A program made the position numbers and the translations under genes. 64,000 nucleotides of DNA from Mesorhizobium sp. Root102 (GTDB lineage: Bacteria; Pseudomonadota; Alphaproteobacteria; Rhizobiales; Rhizobiaceae), in assembly GCF_001425625.1 (NCBI RefSeq), contig NZ_LMCP01000005.1, positions 63,053 to 127,052 on the forward strand, written 5' to 3'. Under the pieces are notes generated by a model, which was given only the letters and a program-made list of their open reading frames with translations, was not told the DNA's origin and made no database searches. This document shows, in pieces, positions 55,641 to 64,000 of the stretch (its first letter is position 1; every line of letters starts with the position of its first letter).

Positions 55641-55883
55641 ATGGCATCGATAAGCCGCGTCAAGGAACGCGCCGAGGAACAGTCCACGACGATGAGCGTC
55701 GACCAGCAAGCGACGATCCGCATGCTGGCCAACGACCTGCACCGCCTGAACCAGTCGGTGATGAAGGCGGTCGAGGCGGGCGTCTCGGTTGAGCTCGTGC
55801 GCTCGGCACGCCACCACGGCGGCGACGGCAACTGGGGCGATCTGCTGATCCCGGTGATCGTCACACAGCAGAGCCACGGCTGA
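55641..55883 (+). CDS. Small conserved protein downstream of aceA, 80 aa
   Basis: 80-aa helical protein: SRVKERAEEQSTTMSVDQQA then IRMLANDLHRLNQSVMKAVE, ending with SARHHGGDGNWGDLLIPVIV. ACAAGGAGAAGACC precedes the ATG. It follows aceA by 59 nt and ends in a strong terminator, so the two are probably cotranscribed. No function known. Confidence 0.7.
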   Translation: MASISRVKERAEEQSTTMSVDQQATIRMLANDLHRLNQSVMKAVEAGVSVELVRSARHHGGDGNWGDLLIPVIVTQQSHG

Positions 55884-55905
55884 TCGAAATCCTTGCAACC
55901 TACCC

Positions 55906-55944
55906 TTCACCTGCGCAGTCTCTGCGCAGGTGAATTTTCTTTTT
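55906..55944 (+). terminator. Intrinsic terminator of the aceA operon
   Basis: 13-bp perfect stem TTCACCTGCGCAG with CTGCGCAGGTGAA around a TCT loop, followed by TTTTCTTTTT. It begins 22 nt after the 80-aa gene. Confidence 0.9.
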
Positions 55945-56162
55945 ACGAAATGCACGAATGGACAGTTCAGTACAGTAGCGTTGCTTGGAATGCACTGCCC
56001 CCGGAGATGATTTCGGGTCGTTTTATTTCACCTTGACATGGGCTTCGATCTCACGCCAATTGCGCTCCAGATTCAACTCTGCATTGAAATAGGGGCGAGC
56101 TTCTTGGCCGACTTGTGTGCCCAGTGAATCGCGAAGGCGAGACTCCAAGACATCCAAATCTG

Positions 56163-56567
56163 GTGACCCGCGACTCAAGCACCGAGACGATCCATGATCC
56201 GTCGCAGGTGCTTGTCGTTGGCAGATCGCCAATCAATCGCGTGGTGATCTCAAAGATCGTCGAGCGATCCGGGCTCAAGCCGATTTCGGAATCTCCCGAC
56301 ACGGCGGCAAGGATCTTGCGGTCCCTCATTCCCGGCGCGGTTGTCCTTGACGGCGGCGCAGACAACAAGGACTGCGACAGTCTGATGTCCAGCATCGCCG
56401 CGTTGCGGCGGGTCTCGGGCAAATCGCAGCCACCGGTAATCCTGCTTTCAACCAAGAATGGCACGACGGAAAGCCTGGGCCTGTCTGATATCATCGATGT
56501 CGTGGTCGCCAAGCCGATAACGCCCGAACGGTTGCAACCGGTGATCGATCGCCTGATCGGCCGCTAG
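56163..56567 (+). CDS. Receiver-like protein without the acidic pocket
   Basis: 134-aa CheY-like fold. The opening VLVVGRSPINRVVISKIVER parallels a receiver's VLVVDDSPINR, but the two acidic residues are Gly and Arg. GAVVLDGGADNKDC keeps an Asp at the phosphorylation strand, and VVAKPITPERL keeps the conserved Lys. Loss of the acidic pair suggests a pseudo-receiver working by protein contact. Start uncertain: GTG 56163 fits family length, GTG 56115 is the longer alternative; neither has a good ribosome site. Repeat R1 begins immediately after the stop. Confidence 0.7.
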   Translation: MTRDSSTETIHDPSQVLVVGRSPINRVVISKIVERSGLKPISESPDTAARILRSLIPGAVVLDGGADNKDCDSLMSSIAALRRVSGKSQPPVILLSTKNGTTESLGLSDIIDVVVAKPITPERLQPVIDRLIGR

Positions 56568-56614
56568 AGCAATTGCAGGAAAAGTGTGTAACGGTTTTTC
56601 CGTCCGGAATTGCG
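56568..56614. repeat. Interspersed palindromic repeat R1, copy 2
   Basis: AGCAATTGCAGGAAAAGTG opens the element and CCGGAATTGC closes it, with TTTTTCCG between. It is the inverted counterpart of 42640-42684 and begins at the base after the TAG stop of the pseudo-receiver gene, so it may also act as that gene's 3' hairpin. Confidence 0.7.
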
Positions 56615-56636
56615 CAAAATAGGTAAGGCCCGGCGA

Positions 56637-57353
56637 TCAGCCCGGATTGATGATGCTTTCAACCAGTCCGGGCAGTTGTCCGAGATCGGATATCTGGCAA
56701 AACCTCGATTCGGCCACCGGCGCCTCGACATGCTCCAGCACCCAGGTCAGTTCATGCGGCACATGGACACCCCAACCGCCGGCCTCGATGGCCGGCACCA
56801 CGTCCGACTTCAGCGAGTTGCCGACCATCATGCTTTTCGCAGGACCATCGCCGTGGCGGTTGAAGAGTCTGTTATAGGTGGCGGCATTCTTGTCGCTGAC
56901 GATCTCGACCGCATCGAACAAATCGCCCAGGCCTGACCCAGCCAGCTTGCGCTCCTGGTCGAAGAGGTCGCCCTTGGTGATCAGCACAAGGCGGAATGCG
57001 CCGGCAAGCTTCTCGACAGTCTCGCGCGCATGCGGCAGGGGCTCGATCGGATGGCTCAGCATCTCGCGGCCGGCATCGAGAACCTCCGATATGACCGAGG
57101 CCGGCACGCGGCCTTTAGTGACCTCGATCGCCGTTTCGATCATCGACAGGGTAAATCCCTTGATGCCGAAGCCATAGATGGCGAGGTTGCGCCTTTCGGC
57201 TTCCAGCAATCGTGCGGAGATGTGCTCCGCTTCGCCATGATCGGCAAGCATGGCGGCAAAGCGCTTCTCCGTCAGGCGGAAGAACTGCTCGTTCTGCCAC
57301 AGCGTGTCGTCGGCATCGAAGCCGATCGTCGTCAGTTTACCGTTGTGCCGCAT
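56637..57353 (-). CDS. HAD-superfamily hydrolase
   Basis: 238-aa phosphatase-fold protein. Motif I TIGFDADDTLWQNE near residue 10 has both catalytic aspartates, motif II is LVLITKGDL near 125, motif III lysine in DLFDAVEIVSDKN, and motif IV MMVGNSLKSDVVPAIEAGG. Of the C1-cap subfamily; the substrate is unknown. Confidence 0.85.
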   Translation of the reverse strand: MRHNGKLTTIGFDADDTLWQNEQFFRLTEKRFAAMLADHGEAEHISARLLEAERRNLAIYGFGIKGFTLSMIETAIEVTKGRVPASVISEVLDAGREMLSHPIEPLPHARETVEKLAGAFRLVLITKGDLFDQERKLAGSGLGDLFDAVEIVSDKNAATYNRLFNRHGDGPAKSMMVGNSLKSDVVPAIEAGGWGVHVPHELTWVLEHVEAPVAESRFCQISDLGQLPGLVESIINPG

Positions 57354-57498
57354 TGAACGTCTCGATTGGCATTGGGAATGGGGAAACTAAGCAGATTGGC
57401 GTGATTTTCAACCGCGTCAGCCAATGCCCGACGCGGCTCCCCTTCCCTTCCATAGGGGGGCACGGCTATACTCCACAATCCGCAACCCAATCTGGTGA

Positions 57499-58935
57499 AT
57501 GATGCCGCCTGCAAAAAAGGAAGTCCGTCCGTCGAGCCGCGGAGGACGTGCCCGCACGCCTGCCTTCGTGAAAAACCAACGGGGCGTCAAGAACTGGAAG
57601 GAAGTCAGCGCCTGGCTGGAATGGCGCGGCATCGAGGACATCGAGTGCATCACGCCCGATCAGGCAGGCGTCGCGCGTGGCAAGATGATGCCATCGAAGA
57701 AATTCACCTCCAACACCTCGCTGGCACTGCCGTCGGCAGTCTTCATGACGACGATTTCCGGCGGCTACCCCGAGGATGGCAACGGCTTCCATTACCCGGA
57801 AGACGACGGCGACCTCAAACTGATGCCGGACCTGTCGACGCTGACGGTGGTGCCCTGGGAAGAAGACCCGACGGCCGCGGTCATTTGCGATCTAGTCCAC
57901 CAGGACGGGCGCTCGGTCGAATTCACGCCGCGCAATGTGCTGAAGCGTGTGGTGGCTGCCTATGACAAGCTCGGCCTGAAGCCGGTGGTGGCGCCCGAGA
58001 TCGAGTTCTATCTGGTGCGCAAGAATCCCGATCCGGACTATCCGCTGACACCGCCGGTCGGCCGTTCGGGGCGCGCGATCGGCGGCGGCGCCGGCTATTC
58101 GATCGCCGGCGTCAACGAATTCGACGAGCTGATCGACGACATCTACCATTTCTCCGAAAGCCAGGGCCTGGAGATCGATACGCTGATCCACGAGGAAGGC
58201 GCCGGCCAGTTGGAGATCAATCTGCGCCACGGCGACCCGATCGAACTGGCCGACCAGGTGTTCATGTTCAAGCGCACCATTCGCGAGGCGGCGCTGAAGC
58301 ACGAGATCTATGCCACCTTCATGGCCAAGCCGATCCAGGGGCAGCCTGGCTCCGCCATGCATATCCATCAGTCGATCATCGACAAGAAGACCGGACAGAA
58401 CATCTTTTCGGCCGCCGACGGCTCGGAAACCGACGATTTTTTCCACTTCATCGGCGGCATGCAGAAGCATGTGCCGAACGCGCTGGTGATGTTCGCGCCC
58501 TATGTCAATTCCTACCGCCGGCTGACACAGGCGGCGTCGGCGCCGGTCAACAACAAATGGGGCTATGACAACCGCACCACGGCGTTTCGCGTGCCACGCT
58601 CGGATCCGGCGGCTCGGCGCGTCGAAAATCGCATCCCGTCCTCCGATGCCAACCCCTATCTGGCGCTGGCGGCATCGCTTGCCTGCGGGCTGATCGGCAT
58701 CACCAACAAGATCAAGGCCGAACCTCCCGTCCTGACCACAGCCAACGCCGACGAGATCGACCTGCCGCGCGGCCTGCTCGAAGCCGTCGACCTGTTCGAG
58801 GGCGACGAGGAACTCTGCGCGCATCTGGGCAAGTCCTTCGCCGCGACCTATGCGGCGATCAAGCGCGCGGAATTCGAGACCTTCATGGAAGTGATTAGTC
58901 CGTGGGAGCGGGAGTATCTGCTGCTCAATGTTTAG
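57499..58935 (+). CDS. puuA: PuuA-type gamma-glutamylputrescine synthetase
   Basis: 478-aa glutamine-synthetase-family enzyme. The N-terminal GS beta-Grasp part is residues 30-130 (IECITPDQAGVARGKMMPS). Catalytic features are VAPEIEFYLVRK, HEEGAGQLEINL, MAKPIQGQPGSAMHIHQSI and VENRIPSSDANPYLALAAS. The subgroup that ligates glutamate to putrescine is indicated by the neighbour puuB and the potFGHI importer 6 kb away. A role with another amine is possible. Confidence 0.8.
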   Translation: MMPPAKKEVRPSSRGGRARTPAFVKNQRGVKNWKEVSAWLEWRGIEDIECITPDQAGVARGKMMPSKKFTSNTSLALPSAVFMTTISGGYPEDGNGFHYPEDDGDLKLMPDLSTLTVVPWEEDPTAAVICDLVHQDGRSVEFTPRNVLKRVVAAYDKLGLKPVVAPEIEFYLVRKNPDPDYPLTPPVGRSGRAIGGGAGYSIAGVNEFDELIDDIYHFSESQGLEIDTLIHEEGAGQLEINLRHGDPIELADQVFMFKRTIREAALKHEIYATFMAKPIQGQPGSAMHIHQSIIDKKTGQNIFSAADGSETDDFFHFIGGMQKHVPNALVMFAPYVNSYRRLTQAASAPVNNKWGYDNRTTAFRVPRSDPAARRVENRIPSSDANPYLALAASLACGLIGITNKIKAEPPVLTTANADEIDLPRGLLEAVDLFEGDEELCAHLGKSFAATYAAIKRAEFETFMEVISPWEREYLLLNV

Positions 58936-58938
58936 GGC

Positions 58939-59015
58939 AATAGCGAATAGAAAATAGCGAATAGCAAATAGCAAATAGCAAATAGCAAATAGCAAATAGC
59001 AAATAGCAAATAGCA
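58939..59015. repeat. Heptamer tandem repeat (AATAGCA)n
   Basis: Eleven 7-bp units: AATAGCG, AATAGAA, AATAGCG, then eight identical AATAGCA units (58960-59015), starting 4 nt after the puuA stop. Inverse units CTATTCG, CTAATCG and CTATTCG follow at 59068-59088, so the transcript can fold back. Long perfect runs are prone to slippage, so the copy number may vary between isolates. Confidence 0.95.
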
Positions 59016-59067
59016 ATGATGAGACAGGCGACACAGTCTCGATCAACCCTCACTTTTCAATTCTTCC

Positions 59068-59088
59068 CTATTCGCTAATCGCTATTCG
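59068..59088. repeat. Inverted heptamer units facing the tandem array
   Basis: Three heptamers CTATTCG, CTAATCG, CTATTCG, which are the reverse complement of the variant units at the left end of the array. They end 35 bp before puuB. Confidence 0.8.
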
Positions 59089-59123
59089 CTTCCCCTTCCA
59101 AATCTCCGAGTCTTCACCGCATC

Positions 59124-60410
59124 ATGACCTACCAATCCCCGATCTCCCCCGGCCGTTCCTGGTATGAGGACACGGCCGGCCCATGGCCGGAATACCCGGC
59201 GCTTGATGGCGACCGGACTTGCGACGTCGTCATCATCGGCGGCGGCTTTACCGGCCTGTCGGCGGCAGCGCATCTGGCCAAGGCGGGCGCCAATGTCGTG
59301 CTGATCGAGGCGTATCGCTTCGGTGATGGCGCCTCGGGGCGCAATGGTGGTCAACTTGGCACCGGCCAGCGTGCCTGGGCTGAGGAGTTGGAAGCCGAGT
59401 ATGGTTTCTCCCGCGCCAAGGCGCTGTTCGATCTTGCCGAAGAGGCGAAGACGCATCTCCTCGAATTCGCCGCCGCCAACCAGATCGATATCGACTATAT
59501 GCCGGGCCAGCTCTCGGTGGCGCACAAGCCGCGCTACGTCGACGACTACAAGGCGCATGCCGAGACCATGGCGAGCCGTTTTTCCTACCCGCATATCTCG
59601 TTCATGGATGCCAGGGAGACGGCGGAGCGGCTGGGCTCGACCGCCTATTTCGGCGGGACTCGCGACACCGGCACTGGCCACATCCATCCGATGAAGCTGG
59701 TGATCGGTACAGTGCGGGTGGCAGCGCAAGCGGGCGCGCAGCTGTTCGAGGGGACACCATCGACCGGGATCATTTCCCATGGCGGCAAGGTCAAGGTTTC
59801 GACACCGAGAGGCACGGTGACCGCGCAGAAATGCCTGATCGCGGTCAATGCCTATGGCGGCACGCTCGAGCCGGTGAGTGCGGCGCACATCATGCCGATC
59901 GGTTCGTTCATCGGCGCCACCGTTCCTCTGGGAGCGGACTCAGACGTGCTGCCGGGCGGCGAGGCGGTCGACGATTCCCGCTTCGTCGTGCGCTATTTCC
60001 GCAGATCGAAGGACGGGCGGCTGCTGTTTGGCGGACGCGAGGTTTACGGCGTCAACGATCCGAAGGATATCCACATCCACATCCGCCGCCAGATCGCCGA
60101 ACTCTATCCGGCGCTCAGGGATGTCGAGATCACGCATGGCTGGGGCGGCTATGTCGGCATCACGGTGCCGAGAAAGCCGTTCGTGCGCGAAGTGATGCCC
60201 AATGTGATCTCGGCCGGCGGCTATTCCGGCCACGGCGTCATGCTGTCCAACTTCTTCGGTAAGCTCTATGCCGAAACCGTAGCCGGCAACCGCGACCGGC
60301 TGAAGCTGATCGAGGATCTGAAAATCCCGCCCTTCCCCGGCGGCCGGCGCTTCCGCACGCCGCTGCTTTTCCTGGCGCTCAACTGGTTTGCGCTGCGGGA
60401 CAGGATTTAG
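59124..60410 (+). CDS. puuB: PuuB-type FAD-dependent amine oxidoreductase
   Basis: 428-aa DAO-family flavoprotein. The Rossmann FAD motif is VVIIGGGFTGLSAAAHLAKA (residues 36-55), then ASGRNGGQLGTGQRAWAEEL. The C-terminus has HGWGGYVGITVPRKPFV and ISAGGYSGHGVMLSNFFGKL. Next to puuA, the probable role is oxidation of gamma-glutamylputrescine. Other secondary amines cannot be excluded. Confidence 0.82.
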   Translation: MTYQSPISPGRSWYEDTAGPWPEYPALDGDRTCDVVIIGGGFTGLSAAAHLAKAGANVVLIEAYRFGDGASGRNGGQLGTGQRAWAEELEAEYGFSRAKALFDLAEEAKTHLLEFAAANQIDIDYMPGQLSVAHKPRYVDDYKAHAETMASRFSYPHISFMDARETAERLGSTAYFGGTRDTGTGHIHPMKLVIGTVRVAAQAGAQLFEGTPSTGIISHGGKVKVSTPRGTVTAQKCLIAVNAYGGTLEPVSAAHIMPIGSFIGATVPLGADSDVLPGGEAVDDSRFVVRYFRRSKDGRLLFGGREVYGVNDPKDIHIHIRRQIAELYPALRDVEITHGWGGYVGITVPRKPFVREVMPNVISAGGYSGHGVMLSNFFGKLYAETVAGNRDRLKLIEDLKIPPFPGGRRFRTPLLFLALNWFALRDRI

Positions 60411-60773
60411 GACCGGTTCCGTCCCGATGGAATCAGGACCGGGCTCCATCTGTTGGTTGGCATGATTTTTGGCCACAGCCTGATGCCACTTTCGGGATCA
60501 TGCGCCGGGTGGATAGGATCGTTCTGAATTCCTGTAATATTGCTGTAATATTTGTTGCCGTGGCGACACATTGCAGAATCCCCGGCGAAGGTGCAGAATC
60601 GCAGGGAAGGCGTAGTGATGCCACAATCACCGGCAAAAGATGCCGGTTGTGGGCGACTGACGGGGAATTCTGCGGGCTTGCCCGCTTTGGTTTCTTGGGA
60701 TCGATGCAGATCTGGCGCCAGGTTCTTGGCATTCGATCGAAAGAACATCGGCCCGCTTATGGAGGTGGCAAGA
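60411..60773. other. 363-bp spacer with a repeat-like element and paired direct repeats
   Basis: Holds element R3 (60416-60506) and two TGTAATATT repeats (60533-60541 and 60544-60552) spaced 11 bp start to start. No gene supported. Confidence 0.5.
60416..60506. repeat. Mesorhizobium-type intergenic element R3
   Basis: Segment containing AATCAGGACCGGGCTCCATC, GGCATGATTTTTGGCCAC and CACTTTCGGGATCATGC. GGCATGAT and ATCATGC can pair. It resembles an intergenic repeat I associate with Mesorhizobium genomes; only one copy is in the window. Confidence 0.4.
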
Positions 60774-61634
60774 GTGAGAGAGCCCTTCAGTTTCGGTACG
60801 CCGGAACGTCGGCGCTTTGCCATGCAGTTCGGGTATGACATGCGGCCGTCCTTCTGGCAGGAAGTCCGTTCGAATTCGCATCTGGTGATCGCCGCGATCG
60901 GCACCGCCGCACTGTTTGGCGTCGCCGCCGTTGCGCTGTGGCTGGCATTGCCGGCCAATGACAGGCAAGCGGCAGCGAGCCCCGAGCAGACCATTCCAAC
61001 CATTCCGGTGAAGACGACGAAAATCGCGCCGGCAGGAGCAGCGGTGGCTGCGGCAACCGTGCCGCAGGCGCGCAAATCCAACGCGGTTTCACCGACCGTA
61101 GCGGCCGCTGAAGCCAACATCCCCGCACTCGCGGCCAACGATCCGCGCTGGACCGGTTCGCAGCCGAAGGCTGCACCCGCTTCCGACGCGCCTGCTCGCA
61201 GCCAGGCGGCGAACCAGGCTGAACAGGCGCCGGACAAGCCGGCGGCATTCGCGCAGCCGTCAGCCGATACCGATGCCGCCACCGAACTTGCCAAGGTCGC
61301 CGCGCCCACCTCGCCGTCGGGCGGCCATCCCGATGGTGCACAAACCGCCGCCATACCGGAGGTGCAGCCGCAAGTGACGGCGCAGCAGCCGGCAGCGGCG
61401 GAAGGCGATGGCAGCCAAGCCAAGGAAAAGCCAAGGAAAATTGCCGCCGCCGGAACCGGACGGATCCTGCGGGCTGTGACCATGCGGAGCGGTCCGAAGA
61501 AAAATGCGGCCGCCATCGTCACGGTGCCAGCCAGAACCTCGGTGCAGGTGATGAGCTGCAAGAAATGGTGCCAGATCACCTACAACGGCAAGACCGGCTG
61601 GATCTACAAGAGCTACATCAAGACCGGCGCCTGA
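60774..61634 (+). CDS. Membrane-anchored SH3-domain protein
   Basis: 286-aa protein with one membrane span (HLVIAAIGTAALFGVAAVAL, about residues 33-52), a 150-residue Ala/Pro-rich linker and a C-terminal bacterial SH3 domain (RAVTMRSGPKKNAAAIVTVP then CKKWCQITYNGKTGWIYKSY). Such domains often bind peptidoglycan. The GTG at 60774 is chosen because GGAGGT lies 7 nt before it; ATG 60759 contains that site and would be less favoured. Confidence 0.75.
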   Translation: MREPFSFGTPERRRFAMQFGYDMRPSFWQEVRSNSHLVIAAIGTAALFGVAAVALWLALPANDRQAAASPEQTIPTIPVKTTKIAPAGAAVAAATVPQARKSNAVSPTVAAAEANIPALAANDPRWTGSQPKAAPASDAPARSQAANQAEQAPDKPAAFAQPSADTDAATELAKVAAPTSPSGGHPDGAQTAAIPEVQPQVTAQQPAAAEGDGSQAKEKPRKIAAAGTGRILRAVTMRSGPKKNAAAIVTVPARTSVQVMSCKKWCQITYNGKTGWIYKSYIKTGA

Positions 61635-61675
61635 CGCCCATCGCCCTGCGTGGAACGTGCCTCTTGCTTTGGTGC

Positions 61676-61714
61676 ATGTCGTTCGCCCAAAACCGGTTCT
61701 CGCTTCTGGGCGAC
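61676..61714. repeat. Interspersed palindromic repeat R2, copy 2
   Basis: ATGTCGTTCGCCCAAAACC opens and TTCTGGGCGAC closes the element. It matches 42939-42979 at the ends and core and stands between the convergent SH3 and SDR genes, where it may act as a terminator-like hairpin (CGCCCA with TGGGCG). Confidence 0.6.
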
Positions 61715-61723
61715 CCAGGGCCT

Positions 61724-62470
61724 TCAGATACAGCGGCCGCCGTCGACCTCCAGCGCGACACCGGTGATGAAGGCGGCTTCGTCCGAGGCCAGCCAGAGCG
61801 CTGCGTTGGCGATATCGAGCGGCGTCGAAAGCCGGCCGAGCGGGATCGATGCCCGGAACTTCTCGCGGATTTCGGGCGTGTCGGCGCCCATGAATTTCTC
61901 CAGCATGCCGGTCTCGCCGGCAACCGGGCAGAGGCAGTTGACGCGGATGTTCTTCGGCGCCAGTTCCACCGCCATCGATTTGGTGGCGGTGATCGCCCAG
62001 CCTTTTGACGCATTGTACCAGGTGAGGCCCGGCCGCGGGCGCAGGCCTGCGGTGGAGGCCGTGGTCAGGATGACGCCGCCGCCTTGCCGCTCCATGATCG
62101 GCACCACGGCGAGTGCCGCATGATAGATCGCCTTCATGTTAACTGATGTGATCAGGTCGAAGGTTTCCTCGTCGACGTTGAGCATGTCGCCATTGCGATG
62201 GGTGTAACCGGCATTGTTGACCATGATGTCGATGCGACCGAAGGCGCTTTTTGCGGCATAGACCATCTCGTCGAATTCGGAGCGCAGCGAAACATCCGTC
62301 TGGGTCCAGATCGCCGCTTCCCCGATTTCGCCGGCGACGCGCTCCGCGCCCTTGGCATTGAGATCGGCGACAACGACCTTGGCGCCCTCCTGCGCAAAGC
62401 GCCTGGCGATGCCCTCGCCAAAGCCCGACGCGGCACCGGTGATGACGGCAACCTTGTTTTCCAGACGCAT
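61724..62470 (-). CDS. SDR-family dehydrogenase
   Basis: 248-aa classical short-chain dehydrogenase. The NAD(P) motif TGAASGFGEGIA is near residue 12, VNNAGYTHR near 85, the active site has TWYNASK (Tyr, Lys) with the Ser in LTTASTAG, and PVAGETGMLEKFMGADTPE follows. VVADLN after strand 2 suggests NAD(H). The ATG at 62470 begins MRLENKVAVITG, the usual start; an ATG 5 codons upstream exists. Substrate unknown. Confidence 0.85.
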   Translation of the reverse strand: MRLENKVAVITGAASGFGEGIARRFAQEGAKVVVADLNAKGAERVAGEIGEAAIWTQTDVSLRSEFDEMVYAAKSAFGRIDIMVNNAGYTHRNGDMLNVDEETFDLITSVNMKAIYHAALAVVPIMERQGGGVILTTASTAGLRPRPGLTWYNASKGWAITATKSMAVELAPKNIRVNCLCPVAGETGMLEKFMGADTPEIREKFRASIPLGRLSTPLDIANAALWLASDEAAFITGVALEVDGGRCI

Positions 62471-62785
62471 GTTTTTCCCGCTCATGATTGGTGACGATCA
62501 ACCGGCGCGCCAATGGCGCTCATCCGCACAGAGCCAGGGCTTCTGACCGGATTGGGCGAAAGATGTGCGGCCATTGCCGATTTCTCCTTTGGCTTTCGCT
62601 TCGATCCCGCTCTATGCTGCAACTGCGAAGGCTTCCGGAGCCGCGCCTGTCGACAAGCCTCCCGGGTATCGGACTGTCAAGAGGCAGGCGCATACACCCA
62701 GATGTGACACCATGGCACTGGAAAATTTAAATCGATTAGATTATATCAGCCGCGTCACAGCGACCGGCGTCAAAGCGGACAGACC
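62471..62785. other. 315-bp divergent spacer between SDR and zwf
   Basis: No gene supported. The 60 bp before zwf are A/T-rich (GAAAATTTAAATCGATTAGA) and probably hold the zwf promoter; no known operator was recognised. Confidence 0.4.
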
Positions 62786-64000
62786 ATGACCAGCCAGATC
62801 ATCCCCGTCGACCCGTTCGACTTCATCATTTTCGGCGGCACCGGCGATCTGTCGGAGCGCAAGCTTCTGCCGTCGCTCTACTATCGCCAGCGCGATCATC
62901 AATTCTCCGAGCCGACGCGCATCATCGGCACGTCACGCTCGAAGATGAGCGATGAGGAATTCCGGGCCTTCGCTAGCCAAGCGATTTCCGAGCACGTCAA
63001 ACCGGCCGATATCGACGCCAAGGAACTGAAGACCTTCCTGGCGCGCCTCTCTTATGTCTCGGCCGATGCAACAAGCGGGGCCGGATTCGACAAATTGAAG
63101 AAGGCGATCGGCGACAGCGACTGCATCCGCGCCTTCTACCTGGCGGTGACGCCGGCGCTGTTCGGCGATATCTCGCACAAGCTGAAAGAGCACAATCTGA
63201 TCACGCCGAACTCCCGCATCGTGCTGGAGAAGCCGATCGGTCGCGACCTTGCCTCGGCGCAAGCGCTCAACGACTTGGTCGGCGACGATTTCCACGAAAG
63301 CCAGATCTTCCGCATCGACCATTATCTCGGCAAGGAAACGGTGCAGAACCTGATGGCGCTGCGCTTTGCCAACGCGCTCTACGAGCCGTTATGGAACTCC
63401 GCCCATATCGACCATGTGCAGATCACCGTGGCCGAGACCGTCGGGCTGGAAGACCGCGTCACCTACTACGACAAGGCCGGCGCGCTGCGCGACATGGTGC
63501 AGAACCATATGCTGCAGCTGTTGTGTCTCGTCGCCATGGAAGCGCCGTCGTCGATGGACGCCGACGCCGTGCGCGACGAGAAGCTGAAGGTGCTGCGGGC
63601 GCTGAAGCGCATCAACGGCAACGAGGCGCCGAAGCACACCGTGCGTGGCCAGTACCGCGCAGGCGCCTCGGCCAGCGGAGCTGTAAAGGGCTATGTCGAG
63701 GAGCTTGCCCACGACAGCAACACCGAGACCTTCGTCGCTATCAAGACCGAGATCGGCACCTGGCGCTGGGCGGGCGTTCCGTTCTACCTCAGGACCGGCA
63801 AGCGGCTGGCGACCCGGGTTTCGGAAATCGTCATCGAATTCAAGCCGATCCCGCATTCGATCTTCGGCGACAGCGCCGGTCCGATCTTCGCCAACCAGCT
63901 GGTCATCCGGCTGCAGCCCGACGAAGGCGTCAAGCAGTTCATCATGATCAAGGATCCGGGTCCGGGCGGCATGCGGTTGCGTCAGATCTCGCTCGATATG
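62786..64000 (+). CDS. zwf: Glucose-6-phosphate 1-dehydrogenase (3' end outside window)
   Basis: 405 codons visible and open at the window edge; the family is about 490 aa. The NADP motif is FIIFGGTGDLSERKLLPSLY near residue 14, the catalytic signature FRIDHYLGKETVQNL near 175, and GVPFYLRTGKRL near 330. It oxidises glucose-6-phosphate as the entry to the Entner-Doudoroff and pentose phosphate routes. In rhizobia zwf is usually followed by pgl and edd, which would lie to the right. Confidence 0.93.
   Translation, partial: MTSQIIPVDPFDFIIFGGTGDLSERKLLPSLYYRQRDHQFSEPTRIIGTSRSKMSDEEFRAFASQAISEHVKPADIDAKELKTFLARLSYVSADATSGAGFDKLKKAIGDSDCIRAFYLAVTPALFGDISHKLKEHNLITPNSRIVLEKPIGRDLASAQALNDLVGDDFHESQIFRIDHYLGKETVQNLMALRFANALYEPLWNSAHIDHVQITVAETVGLEDRVTYYDKAGALRDMVQNHMLQLLCLVAMEAPSSMDADAVRDEKLKVLRALKRINGNEAPKHTVRGQYRAGASASGAVKGYVEELAHDSNTETFVAIKTEIGTWRWAGVPFYLRTGKRLATRVSEIVIEFKPIPHSIFGDSAGPIFANQLVIRLQPDEGVKQFIMIKDPGPGGMRLRQISLDM

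Noticed and set aside
62488..62730. 80-codon plus-strand frame before zwf
   Set aside because: Basic, patternless translation with no ribosome site; treated as spacer.

Overview
The window is 64 kb of GC-rich DNA from an alphaproteobacterium of the Rhizobiales, most likely Mesorhizobium or a close relative. The grounds are a DUF768 protein (a family largely confined to Mesorhizobium), several short rhizobial ORFans, a tRNA-His with A73 as in other alphaproteobacteria, interspersed repeats of Mesorhizobium type, a PdhS-class kinase gene with a CtrA box, and an alpha-r14 (NfeR1-like) small RNA. The genus is an inference from gene content.

Positions 1-33,000 hold an anaerobic respiration block. 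From the left: ubiU-ubiV (oxygen-independent ubiquinone hydroxylation) and mogA (molybdenum cofactor); a decayed IS5-type transposase; ric (Fe-S repair); a nitrosative-stress cluster around nsrR with DUF6522, DUF2249, MIP18/DUF59, several ORFan small proteins and ferredoxin fdxA; hemN (oxygen-independent haem synthesis); the complete nitrous oxide reductase operon nosRZDFYLX; a ferritin-like protein; pseudoazurin; the regulator nnrR; a DUF1858 / double DUF2249 / haem-copper-oxidase-like operon; and narKGHJI with a parvulin. Nitrite and NO reductase genes are not in the window. Two regulatory layers can be read directly. Four 23-bp palindromes of the form AAGAT-N13-ATCTT (one with a single mismatch) surround nsrR and its neighbours. 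Five boxes that align as TTGCG-N6-CAA precede ric, hemN, nosR with the ferritin-like gene, pseudoazurin and the oxidase-like operon, and fit NnrR/FNR-type control.

Positions 33,000-37,520 are accessory DNA: hsp20 with a possible ROSE RNA thermometer, a C-terminal scpB fragment, and a run of small genes including DUF768. This zone stops at a tRNA-His gene whose 3' end faces it, the usual geometry of an island edge, but no integrase was found.

From 37,600 the content is housekeeping: the alpha-r14 small RNA; a phasin gene with a PhaR-like operator on its promoter; a large PdhS-class histidine kinase; acetoacetyl-CoA synthetase; an AsmA-family protein; the putrescine importer potFGHI; an EamA exporter; a RamB/ScfR-like regulator divergent from isocitrate lyase; a pseudo-receiver protein; a HAD hydrolase; puuA and puuB (putrescine breakdown), separated by a heptamer tandem repeat; an SH3 protein; an SDR dehydrogenase; and zwf, cut by the window end.
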